Assembly (NCBI GenBank): GCA_021234155.1
Contig: JAJEKV010000013.1
Location: forward strand, 10,816,880-10,880,879
Direction of reading: 5' to 3'
Length of the DNA stretch: 64,000 bases
DNA from: Isoetes taiwanensis
Taxonomy: Eukaryota > Streptophyta > Lycopodiopsida > Isoetales > Isoetaceae
Shown: one piece after another, positions 24,189 to 34,660 of the stretch
Layout of the letters: the number at the start of each line of letters is the position of its first letter
Position numbering within the stretch: position 1 is the stretch's first letter
The notes under the pieces: generated by a model
What the model saw: only the letters and a program-made list of their open reading frames with translations
What the model was told of the DNA's origin: nothing
Database searches by the model: none
Position numbers and translations under genes: made by a program

Positions 24189-25341
24189 TTAATACTAGAG
24201 TTGTCTCAGGGACCTGTTTCATCAACCCGTATGGGTCCCTCAATCCCTTCTCCATATTAGGGACTAGTTCTTCATGATACTTATGAGATTTTAAATATGA
24301 ACATCTGAATTGTAAGATTAACTCGAAGTTGTACCACCATATTCAATGGCAAAATAAAATTCTTCACAAGTTTGGTTGTACTTGAAATACCTCAATTCAA
24401 TGGGAAAATTAAATTCTTTTACTAAGTTTAGCACAATCCCACCGGGTTTAGTGTTGATTGAAATCATTGCCCTCAATTCTTCAAAAATGGAATTTCTTTA
24501 TTTAGGTGATAATGCATATTGGCAATGTGATATGTTACCTGATTAGTGCTTTGAATTTTGATTTAGTGTTGAATTTTTGTATACCACTAGCAAAAAAACA
24601 CCCCATGTCACTCAACATGGAATAGAAATTTCAAGATAACATTAATTTTCCATAAACGTAGCCTACAAATGCTACTCATTTTTCAAATTTCATGTGATTT
24701 CATAATCAATGAGCAAATCATAATTTCAATCCTTGAGAGACCCAGTCGGGTCCCTAAGGAATTTCTTGAAAACAGACATCCAAGAACCATTTCATATCCA
24801 TGAGATTTGAAATAGAATAAGAATGTGAAGGTAACTATTATTTTTCAATGGAAATAGATACTAAGTACTACATGTCTTGCTAAATGGATTTCATGTTTTC
24901 AAAAAGTGGAGTAGTACTATGAATTTTCAAAATTTTGACCCTCGGGGGACCTAACTGAGTCCATAAAGAACTTCTGAACTTCAAACTTTAAGGAATTGTT
25001 TCTCGAAAATTCTACTATAGATTTTTCTAATTCTTCTTGTAATAGATGATTTACAAGATGGAAGAATTAGAATTCCTAGAAAAAATCATTTTTTCAAAAT
25101 AATATGAGAAATGTTAGACACTTTGAGAATAAACTTGACCCCTTTGCATTCGGCTCCACATTATATTTAGTAATAGAAGCTTTCTATATTTTTCATAAAT
25201 TTTTCCTTATATGTACACTCATGGAGGACAACATATTGTGAGTATGTAGACAAATTCTTTATCTCGGAGCTATAATAGAATTTCAAAAGATGTGTACGAA
25301 TGAACCCATTTGGGTTCATCAAGGGACAACTCTAGTGTTAA
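24189..25341. mobile_element. 1.15-kb element with short TIRs and TTAA flanks
   Basis: The segment 24193-25337 begins TACTAGAGTTGTCTC and ends with the complement of CACTAGAGTTGTCCC. It is flanked on both sides by TTAA (24189-24192 and 25338-25341). It is AT-rich with no coding capacity. Inside are several short imperfect palindromes of the form GACCC...GGGTCCCT (near 24210-24240, 24745-24760, 24945-24965 and 25305-25330), like subterminal repeats. The CACTA start suggests a CACTA-type derivative, but a 4-bp TTAA target would instead suit a piggyBac-like insertion. The family is unresolved. Confidence 0.7.
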
Positions 25342-25757
25342 GTAGCCAGATTGTGAAAACCTAGGTATCTGCATACCAGATTGACACAACCTAAACGTAT
25401 TGATGATTTATAGCATTTTTTATAGTTGGGTAAGCAATAATGCCTATGAAGCTAAAGTACTATGTGTGAAAAAGAGATAGTTTTTCTATACCAATTTTAG
25501 CGAATAGAAAACAAGCAGTCACTTTGGGCATGCTGAAATAACTCAAGAAAAACCATACAATTCATGGATATTATAGTTGGGTGATAAACTACAAACTCAT
25601 ATTCATAAGATTAGTTTACAACATATGATCTATTGAACACAATATTCTATCTAGCTAGAATATGCTAGATCACTTCTAATACAACGTTATATCGTGATAT
25701 GATTGTGTAATGGCAAGGGCACAATGCATATGCTTGACATGAGAGAATGGAATAACA

Positions 25758-26200
25758 TATTTATTATGGAAAAATTCCAGATATAGCCCTCAAGTTTACA
25801 AATATTCCAAAAATACCCGTAGAAATGGGGTATTTGGCTCGAATGGCAGTAGCTTTCTTCTAATCAACTAACTAAAAAAGTGCCATTCGTGAAACTTGTA
25901 GTTGAGAGTAACGCTATTCAATAGCAGAAGAATCACCTAAAATGAAATTGGAAACCTTAAATTGTAGTGTTTTAAGTAAAGACAATGTAAATAAACATAA
26001 GTTGTGAATTTTAACTCCAATTTAAATGAATTTGAATTTGAATATCTTATCTTAAACTAAAATGTTTTGTTAAGATAACTTTTGAATTTGAGGAGCAACA
26101 AAAACTGTATTGCCACTTTTCTAAAAATGCTCTTCATTTAGAGGGTATTTTTTAAAATTTTTACAAACTTAAGGGGTATATTTGGAATTGTCCCTATTTA
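25758..26200. mobile_element. 430-bp MITE with about 60-bp TIRs and TATTTA flanks
   Basis: The left arm (25764-25833) and right arm (26130-26194) are inverted complements at roughly 80% identity. Both contain AATTCCARATATA, CCCT, AAGTTT and AAAAATACCC in order. The element is flanked by TATTTA at 25758-25763 and 26195-26200, which may be the target duplication. There is no ORF. It is typical of non-autonomous DNA elements near plant genes; here it lies 380 bp from the stop codon of the DUF1218 gene. Confidence 0.75.
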
Positions 26201-26578
26201 CTATATGTCGTGTTAAAATTTTGTAATGTTATTACATGCAAATAATCATGTCATGAGTATCTTATACCACATTATCAAAACCTGTAATTTTTGTAAAAAT
26301 GATCAAACTTGCTTTTGACTATTCGAACATTACTAGGCCGGAAATATCCTCTTTTCAAGAAGGCAAGCAATAAACACAACAACTGCAGCCTCTTGTCAAC
26401 CATGCAGTCCCTCTTGATGATTAAATTAGAGATACTCATTTGTGCAAATTTCTAAAAAAAATAATCTATAACCAAGATTTATGGCTGTGATCTGTGCCAC
26501 CACAAATTCTAAAGAGCTTCAGATTCTTTAGCGTAAGATTTGCAGAACAAAAATAGCAAACCTAATACTTATCGGGAA

Positions 26579-27445
26579 TCAGATGGATGTCATTCCCACT
26601 GAAGAATTCATAGAAGGCTGCCATGCTGGTTCTCCCCTGGCTTTCAACACAAACACAAAATAGGCTTCTGATAAAATCATGGTAAACAGAGTGAACGCTC
26701 CGGCCGAAGTAAATACTCCCTTTCGCAACCTTGAACAATCTAGTCCATCATGTGGCATGCCCGTAGCTTTGGTCTGAATTGAATTCACTTTTGCACCTAC
26801 TACAAGGAGAATTTCTGAAATAACAAAGCAAAGCCTGCACAACAGAAAACGTTGATAGACATTATATCAAGTCTGTTGAATATCCTACCTAAACATTTCC
26901 TGATTATCTTTCACAAGGAAATAACTCTGGTTGTAAAGATCTTACCAAGAAAGTCCGAATAAAAGTGTGGCAGGAAGACGGTATTCTTTTGCCTCCAAGC
27001 TTGGCCCGTAGCAAAGGCATCTAGTCATGGCCATTATTATTCCCTGAGCAAGAAATAGAAGCACACATGCTGCGCCTGCCAGACCTGTGGCTCCGTTAAC
27101 TCTGTATGAGCAAAAGGAAACAGATTCATCGTGCTTTACCACAACCTGTAACGGAAAAAATTCATCGGTTATATGCGAAAACATTCCTAGAACGGAGAAT
27201 ATGCAAAAAAACGATCTGTAACGAAAAACATTCATCCATGATGCTGAAAAGTTCCTAGCATACGAATTTTCTGTTCAAGACGGTGCAAAGAATTAGAGCA
27301 TGTTGGATGGGTTAAAGAAAGGGCAGAAAAAAACCGTGTTCCGGCGAGATTCAGCACCAAACGCAAGGCCAAAGGCCATGATATAGAAGATAGCCGATAA
27401 GCCAAGAAACATTATGGAAATACCTCGTTGTTCCATGGCGACCAT
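26579..27445 (-). CDS. DUF1218 family four-helix membrane protein
   Basis: Three exons join in frame: 27445-27335 (37 codons), 27145-26946 and 26834-26579, giving 188 residues with TGA at 26581-26579. The introns are 189 and 111 bp with GT-AG ends; the first acceptor is TTACAG, the second donor is GTAAGA and the second acceptor is TGTGCAG. The first donor (CACG/GTTTTT) is weak, but phase fits. Hydrophobic segments lie at residues about 9-30, 57-78, 95-118 and 144-167. Family hallmarks are the loop Cys49, RCLC at 79-82, Cys137 and RLRKGVFTSAGAFTLFT at 139-155. Plant relatives include MODIFYING WALL LIGNIN-1/2 and VCC/DEAL proteins, which act in secretory-pathway membranes in wall lignification and vein or leaf patterning; the biochemical activity is unknown. 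The ATG used is followed three codons later by a second ATG. Its 3' neighbour is a MITE, and no operon-like context applies. Confidence 0.88.
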
Positions 27446-27730
27446 AGCTGGGGCAAAGCGCCGCCTTACTCAAGGAAGAAGAAATGAGAAATTTAAGGCT
27501 GAAATGCGGCGTTCTTTTAGCCCGCCAAAAAAAAACCCTGCCATAGCGTTTTTAGCTCAATTTTATGAGCATTAATCTCCAAACAAACAAGGTGTTCCCC
27601 CACTATGGGTTGCCGGGCATAATTTGATCTGAATTTGTAGTGGGCCTCTTTGTGGTTACTTATCATTATCATGGCATTGGAATCGTAATGTTATTTTTGC
27701 ATTTGATTGTAATGTTAATGCTGCATTTGT

Positions 27731-28195
27731 AATGTTGGAGCCGTAGTTTTGTATTACAATATTATCGGTACTTAGGGCCATGTTGTATATAAGAATGGCA
27801 GTTTACTGCCCATTCCCAGGGAGTCATCCCTGCCTCCGCGTCCCTGTGAATGGACAGTAAACTGCCATTCTTATAACGTGGATGCAACTTGGGTTGCATT
27901 CTGCACCTTGGAGCTCCGGAATCAGAGGTAAAATCTCCAGAATTAGGGGTAGAAACGTCGGAATGAGAGGTAGATGGTGAGAATCGAAGGTAAATCTTCA
28001 AGAATGTTGAGTAACTTCAAGAACGGCTGCAGCTGTTAGATTAGTAGTAGTTCCGGAAAAGAAACTTAGCCAGATGGCGCAATGCCATTGGTGGATATGG
28101 CAGAATGCAACCTAAGTTGCATTTACGGTAAGTTGGAATGTTGGAGCTATAGTTTTGTTTTAGTATATTAGTGGTAGGGCGATGTTGGTAAGGTT
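27731..28195. repeat. Direct and inverted repeats around a long hairpin
   Basis: AATGTTGGAGCCGTAGTTTTG at 27731 and its variant at 28137 start a direct repeat of about 55 bp. Between them GATGCAACTTGGGTTGCATTC (about 27881-27903) pairs with the inverted copy at 28094-28117. The nested arrangement suggests a foldback element upstream of the DUF1218 gene. No protein is encoded. Confidence 0.6.
27788..27875. repeat. 28-bp-stem hairpin
   Basis: Arms 27788-27815 and 27848-27875 are inverted complements with one mismatch, starting TATAAGAATGGCAGTTTACT. The loop is 32 nt and can extend the stem by AGGG/CCCT. Arm length and the single mismatch resemble a young foldback or a plant small-RNA precursor. 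Confidence 0.85.
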
Positions 28196-28390
28196 GCAAT
28201 GGCAGGGTATTTAATTGAGGGCAGGGACACTCGGGGTCCGCTTTTTTCTTTTTTTTGAAGGATTATATTTATGTTAAATGGAGCTCATCAATACATACAT
28301 ACGATTACATACATACGCAATGTGATATCTCACAGCTACAGGACAACTCTTGGGTCCTTTGTGGTGTTGGTTTTCTTTTTTACCTTTTTT

Positions 28391-28558
28391 GTATTCTCTT
28401 GTTGGTGGAATCGTTTGCCCAACTTTTATTCCAACTACCATGTGGCATCCCCAAAAATATCTTCCACAACAACAGGGAACCACGCTCTATTTTGTATTCC
28501 CTTGTTGGTGCTACAGGCCTAATGACCCACTTTCTAATTCGTATTCCCTTGTTGGAGC
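28391..28558 (+). repeat. Three copies of GTATTCYCTTGTTGGWG
   Basis: Near-identical 17-bp copies lie at 28391-28407, 28493-28509 and 28541-28557. Open frames on both strands cross them without a domain. The significance is unknown. Confidence 0.6.
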
Positions 28559-28972
28559 TAGTGCTTTGACTTTTGAATTTCATTATTGATTTTTAATTTA
28601 CCAAAGTGTAATGTATGAGTGCCACACTTGGTTCTTGGGGTTTGTAGCTACATATATAAGCTCAAAGAAATTCGGTTAGCTAAGTAGTGGTCCTGTACAT
28701 GTTTCTCATTGTACATTTTTCTAATTATTCAATAAATTTGATTCTATCATATAATAGCCTGGGAAAACATAGAAAGATTCTAGGTTACATGAGCTAGGGA
28801 GAACTAAATGTTAAAAGGCTTTAAATAAGAAATACATCAAATACATGGACATGCTCATTGATCGAATTGTCTTCAATGCTTGTTTGAAATTAGATTAACA
28901 CAAATGTCGGGCCTAAAAGTTCAATATCTGAATACTTTAATAGTTGATCAAGAATGTCATATAACAATTATC

Positions 28973-29320
28973 CACTTCAATTTGAGTAAATGAGCAAATC
29001 CTAAAGGTTGTATAACAATGTAAAGACTTTTAAAAAATTGACTTATACTCTCCGCGGTCACATTTTTTATATCAGGTAACTATTTTCACTTCAATTTGAG
29101 TAAATGAAAATGTAGAGAATTTAAAAAATTGATTTGTCCTCTCTGCGATCATGTCTTTTAACACAGGGGCCAAGCTTTCATGAAATGCTTAGATTTCTTA
29201 TTTGAAATGGTCAATTCCTTGATCCACAGTTAGATTTCTTGCTTGAAATGATCGATTCCTTGCTCCATACTTAGAATTGTTCCTTCAAATGGTAGATTTC
29301 TTGCTCATTTCTTACTTAGA
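28973..29320 (+). repeat. Two short tandem repeat series
   Basis: CACTTCAATTTGAGTAAATG followed by TTTAAAAAATTGA and CTCTSYGCGRTCA occurs at 28973-29068 and 29088-29160. From 29185 a unit of about 50 bp with TTAGATTTCTT, TTGAAATGRTC and ATTCCTTGMTCC is repeated two to three times with decay. Confidence 0.65.
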
Positions 29321-29531
29321 ACTGCAGTGCAGCCACAGGAGTAGGTTTCCTGCACTCTTGCTTAGTAGCGACAGAAATAGAATATGTAGCAAAATAACAG
29401 GGGGTTCTAGGGGGATTTGATATGGATGTAAAAATGACAATTCCTGAAACAATAGAACATATGTCCCTAAAACAATCGAATACATTGTTATAACAAAAAA
29501 AAACATAGAGTCAAGATAAAAAACAATAGCA

Positions 29532-29605
29532 TTAGCTCACTGGGTATATTGGTTAAAGTAGTCTTAGTTAGGACATTGAATTATTTATGGTAGAGGTTCG
29601 AACTC
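29532..29605 (+). other. tRNA-derived SINE head (A and B boxes)
   Basis: TTAGCTCACTGGG (29532-29544) matches a pol III A box, and GGTTCGAACTC (29595-29605) matches a B box. They are about 50 bp apart, correct for an internal tRNA-type promoter. The anticodon arm and acceptor stems do not fold well, so it is not a tRNA gene. Downstream sequence to about 29700 repeats ATATTTCATATTTCAAAATC-like blocks, consistent with a SINE body. Confidence 0.5.
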
Positions 29606-30144
29606 CCGTATTTCATATTCTAAAATCTTAGGCAAAGTCGTATAGAGGTGCGATATTTCCTCAAAACCTTAGACGAAATCATATTTCATATTTCAAAATC
29701 ATAGGTGCCTCCAATCATAAATGACTATAAGCGAAACGAGAGGTGCCCAGGGGCCCCAACATACGATCTGGATCGTAGGATTGATATATCCGACGACTGT
29801 GGTAGTCCAGGTTTAGAATTTGTGGTTGTCTCCTTGGATCTGCCAGAGCCACAGTAGTAAATCATGAAAGAATCATCTGCTCCAACGAAGTTATGGAGTC
29901 CAGGTAACCTGCTGTAACAAGTCGTGACAGAATGGTGTAGCAACTTATCATTCTGGGATAGAATGGTCGCCACATGGCAGTCCTTTATATAATATGTAAA
30001 GCTTGCATTAAGTATGTTGCTCTTCATTTTCATCTTTAAACTGCCCTTCATGGCTTCGATTTTCCTCTTCATTTTCATCTTTATAGATCATAGGTGCAAT
30101 CTGGGAGGGTAAATATTTCTGTGTTGTAAAGATAGACCGATATA

Positions 30145-30356
30145 AAGATAAGATAAGATAAGATAAGATAAGATAAGATAAGATAAGATAAGATAAGATA
30201 AGATAAGATAAGATAAGATAAGATAAGATGAATTTTTACGTCCACGGGAACCCAACGGGTTATGGGACGGCACATGCAAGGGCAATAGCCCATCTAAAAC
30301 CTGGAGACTAGGCCCCATCACCAAACACAATAACCAAATATTAAAAGGCGACCAAG
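30145..30356 (-). mobile_element. Retroposon 3' end with terminal hairpin and (ATCTT)n tail
   Basis: Read on the minus strand, a body of about 85 bp leads to a 29-nt hairpin (30268-30240). Its outer stem is GTCC/GGAC and its inner stem AACCC/GGGTT. A 10-nt linker follows, then (ATCTT) repeats covering 30229-30145, about 17 units. The same pentamer also appears on the upstream side (30357-30375), as if the truncated copy had landed in, or been copied with, the repeat. The hairpin architecture is shared with ends at 34.5, 40.9 and 44.5 kb. Confidence 0.7.
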
Positions 30357-30375
30357 AATAAGATAAGATAAGATA

Positions 30376-30513
30376 AAAAGTTAGCCCTCGTCTCAGTTGT
30401 GCCCTTGAGCTCTTCGATCTTATCCACCTCATCAAAAGTTAGCCCTTGCCTGAGTTGTTATTTTTATTTTTGCCTGAGTTGTGCCCTTGGGCTCTTCGAT
30501 CTTATCCATCTCA
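30376..30513 (+). repeat. Tandem duplication with internal insertion
   Basis: AAAAGTTAGCCCTCGTCTCA to ATCCACCTCATC (30376-30433) repeats at 30434-30513. The second copy carries an extra T-rich 20 bp followed by a repeat of GCCTGAGTTGT. Confidence 0.7.
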
Positions 30514-30752
30514 TTGGGACCTGTATTATCGTGGACAATATTCTATTGCCTCTCAAGAACGAATGTCGAAAATACGTAAAGTTAGGAGGGAGGAAATTTC
30601 AGTGTATCATAGGCCTAGATTAAAACCTATAATATTTCTTTATGCACTCTTAAAAGGGATGGGCATCATTTTCTTAAAGTTGTGATCAATACAATGCCAC
30701 GTGGCATGAAATTTTCTTGCCCCCTAGACTTTACATGGAGAAATGTGCAGAA

Positions 30753-30832
30753 GGAGGCAATTTCGCCTGGTAAGGGTCTGGCAATTTTGCCTGGTTCAGC
30801 GAGCTAGACCCTTACCAGGCGAAATTGCCTCC
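30753..30832. repeat. Perfect 27-bp-stem hairpin
   Basis: Arms 30753-30779 and 30806-30832 are exact inverted complements (GGAGGCAATTTCGCCTGG at the outer end), around a 26-nt loop. The loop holds a third, slightly changed copy of GGCAATTTYGCCTGGT. Perfect arms in decayed surroundings imply recent origin or constraint. Confidence 0.9.
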
Positions 30833-31668
30833 TCCGGCACATTATCCCTAACTAAGGATTCTATATCAGTTTATTTTTAAGCATATATATGTCAAAAACT
30901 ATACATAAAAAAAAAAATCTTGCAGATTATCAATGCCAAGTTTTGTCGACGATGCATTTGAAAAAAGTTACGTGGAGGAGCTACAAAACTGGCCAATCTA
31001 ATGTGAAATGGTGAAGCATCTTGGATTAGAAGTCGTGTTGAGTATCAAAAATATCATTGTTCATGTTCGTTCATGTGTAACAGGGTACAGATAAACTGTG
31101 ATTTTATTTGTGAAGTGAGTTTAGATACACCCTCACATTCAATCGGTATGTTTTTTCGAATGGAAAGAATAAAAAGAGACACCAATTTTTAGTAAATAAG
31201 GAAATAAAGGCAATGAGAAATAAAAAAGAATTTCTTCTATTTCATCTGAAAAATACCAAAGTCTATGAGTTTAAGTGCGTCATTCTTCTTCCACGTATAA
31301 ATGAATCCAAAAGGGGTTTTTTCTACTTTCACACTGCTTTATGTCACCATTCTGTAATAAGGTGTAAAACTTGTGGTTTTGGTATTTTATAACTTAAGGT
31401 TTTTAAAGGTTTTGAATGGGCATTCGTAGCATTATACGTATAATGCTGATGGTGGAGCCTGGACTTTGGTTTTTTAGAGAAAAGCGAGGAGTCGAATATG
31501 GAAGGCTGAAGCCGATTATCTGATACAGATGTCGATCTTCTGCCTGCATGTTGGCGTCTGGGCGAGGGGGGCGGCATGGCGTATATTTATAGAGGGCATC
31601 CGGTTCCAGGTAAGTGATATTTGAAAGTCTTGCTAGAAAGTCTAGAGACGATTGAGAGGTCACAGGTT

Positions 31669-32760
31669 AAGCTCGATCCCACTCTGTTCGTTCAAGCTGT
31701 GCTAGAAGCTCGATCCTGCTCTATTCGTTCAAGCTATGCTAGAAGTTGCTGGAGACGGCGCCATATCCTGGTAAGGCAGAGGTTGCCGAGGTTTAGCGCA
31801 ATGCCGTATCCTCCACATTCTTTCAGATGGATTTACAGGTTAGAGCCAAATGGACATGTACACTTGTGTGGCCTTGTAATGAGCCAAATAGACATGTACA
31901 CTTGTGTGGCCTTGTAATAATAGGTTTGAAAGGCTGCTCCTGTGTTTCTAACCATGGTAAATTTAAAAGTGGGAAGAGAGTGCCATAACGCATAATGGCA
32001 GTGTTCCGATATATGGCTCATGTGCTGCTCTGTTCCGATATATGGCTCATGTGCTGCTCTGCTCACATGGAGGTACATATTGCAATGTTCAGGACTGAGA
32101 GTGCAGTGTTCACAAATTCGAGATGTCCTTGTGTGTTTTATAGTGCATGCTAGACAGTTAGAGGATGGTTAAATTGCTCCTCTTATTTGTAGGGTCGTGG
32201 CTTTGTGGGCATGCTACTTATGATACTAAGCTGAAATAGTGCATACAGATATGTAATAGAGGAAAAACATGCTTGGTTGAGCAACTTATTAGATGTTTTA
32301 GGCATTTAGATGTTCGAATGAAAATTGATGCCCAATGATATAGAGGAAAAACATGCTTGGTTGAGCAGCTTATTAGATGTTTTAGATGTTCGAATGAAAA
32401 TTGATGCCCAATGATATGTGTACTTGGCATTGCTTTATGTTATTGTACCTGTTTTTCTTAGTTGCATGGTTGTTCATGGTAATCCCTTTGCAAAGACCAA
32501 GCAGATGCGATCGGATGGGCAGATATTGCGAACAACACATCCGATCGCAGATATATGCGATCGGATGGGTAGCAAATATTGCAAACAACACATCCGATCA
32601 CAAAACTTCCAGGTTCTCTTCCAGGTTTGATCTCAAAACTTACGGTGCTGCCTAGTCTGGCAGGGGGTTCAAATCCCCGTAGAAATCGTGCTTTGAGAGG
32701 AGTTTGTTTTGACTTGCATATTGACTTATTGCAACGGTTAAAGAATCTTAAAGAATCTTA
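31669..32760. repeat. Cluster of six unrelated short tandem duplications
   Basis: Successive two-copy repeats are 31669-31705/31706-31742 (37 bp), 31843-31880/31881-31918 (38 bp), 32002-32030/32031-32059 (29 bp), 32257-32340/32341-32415 (84 bp, second copy lacking 9), 32507-32556/32557-32601 (50 bp), and 32741-32750/32751-32760 (10 bp). Their sequences are unrelated. The 50-bp unit also contains inverted GCGATCGGATG arms. There is no coding capacity. Confidence 0.9.
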
Positions 32761-33362
32761 TGGTGAGGTGGAAAATGCCATTTGACCCCACCACAAATTT
32801 GACAGAGTGTAGAATGCAGAAGAGGGAATATGTAAGGGAATATTATGGAAATCAAGGGCTAAAAATGAGCGATATTAAGGCCATTTTTATCTAAAGGTTC
32901 TCATGTTGCTATGCAACAGTCAATAAGTATTTTTCCTAAAACATTTCTGTAATTTTCCATATTGTTCTTGTCATATACATACAACATAAAAAGGCACTCT
33001 TTGTCAGGGCACCTATAAATGGACGAAATTTTTTTAAAGCAATATCGAGTCTAGGATAGCAAAAAGGCCAATTAAGATTTAACAAATAGAAAACCAACAA
33101 AACTAATGCATCTAAGACACTCTTGTAAAAATACATAATTCATGTACTAAATACAAGCTGTTATTCTGCAAAATGTTGTTTCAACACAAAGACAAACAAA
33201 AATCGCAATATAATGGAAATAAACAGATGACAAATTCTAAAGAGCACCAAGATTATAATACCAAATGACAAGCAAAATTTGATGAGATCAAGATGGCGAA
33301 TAGCACAGCCTTTACAATTCAAAATGTGTAACTTATACGAAGTTCAAAACTGTCAGGTACCT

Positions 33363-34043
<681 letters not shown>

Positions 34044-34430
34044 TCTAGCATATACGTGCAAAAATAGAGCAACATTTCCATGGTCCCGAATAAATACAAG
34101 GGCGCAAATATTCAAGAGGCCAGTTGCATCTCCACCTTACATCCAGCATTCTTCCTCCTTTATGGTGGATCTTAAAACTGCTCTTGTTTTGGGAAAATAT
34201 GGCCCCTCCTCCTCTTCCTTTTCCTCCTCCAGTCCTAGAACAAATAGGTCTCGAATTCGAGGTTGCCCAGAGTCGCATTCAATCTGAAGTGGTTGGGGGC
34301 AGGACCTAACAAAGCAATTGCAATGGAGGATGGTGTCACAGAGGGTTTGACCCAACAAATTGAGAAACAATATGGAATGACTCTTTTCTTTTCTTACAAG
34401 CCGATGAGGGAAATTTGATAAATGCGAAAG

Positions 34431-34660
34431 ATAAATAGATAGATATTATTTTAACATCCATGGGACCCTACAGGGGCCATGTGATGGGTCTGTACATAGT
34501 GCAACTCTGGACGAGCGGTCTCAACCTTGAGACATACGTATTCTAATGCTTTTGGATATTTTTCCATTGCTTCTAGTTGCATTCTAAGCTGTAAATGATT
34601 AAACCCAATCAGTCCAAGGAAAAAGAATTGTAAGGGGGAATGCAAGAGTTGAGGAAGTGA
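34431..34660 (-). mobile_element. Retroposon 3' end with terminal hairpin and (TATC)n tail
   Basis: The minus strand leads to a hairpin at 34486-34455 with outer stem CATC/GATG and inner stem GGCCC/GGGTC. About 10 nt follow, then a short TATC-type tail (about 34446-34431). The body upstream (34490-34660) is non-coding. The architecture matches ends at 30.2, 40.9 and 44.5 kb. A plus-strand LINE begins next to it. Confidence 0.55.

Noticed and set aside
32653-32690. tRNA gene at GGGGGTTCAAATCCCC
   Set aside because: A good T-arm-like hairpin stands alone; no A box, D arm or anticodon arm precedes it.
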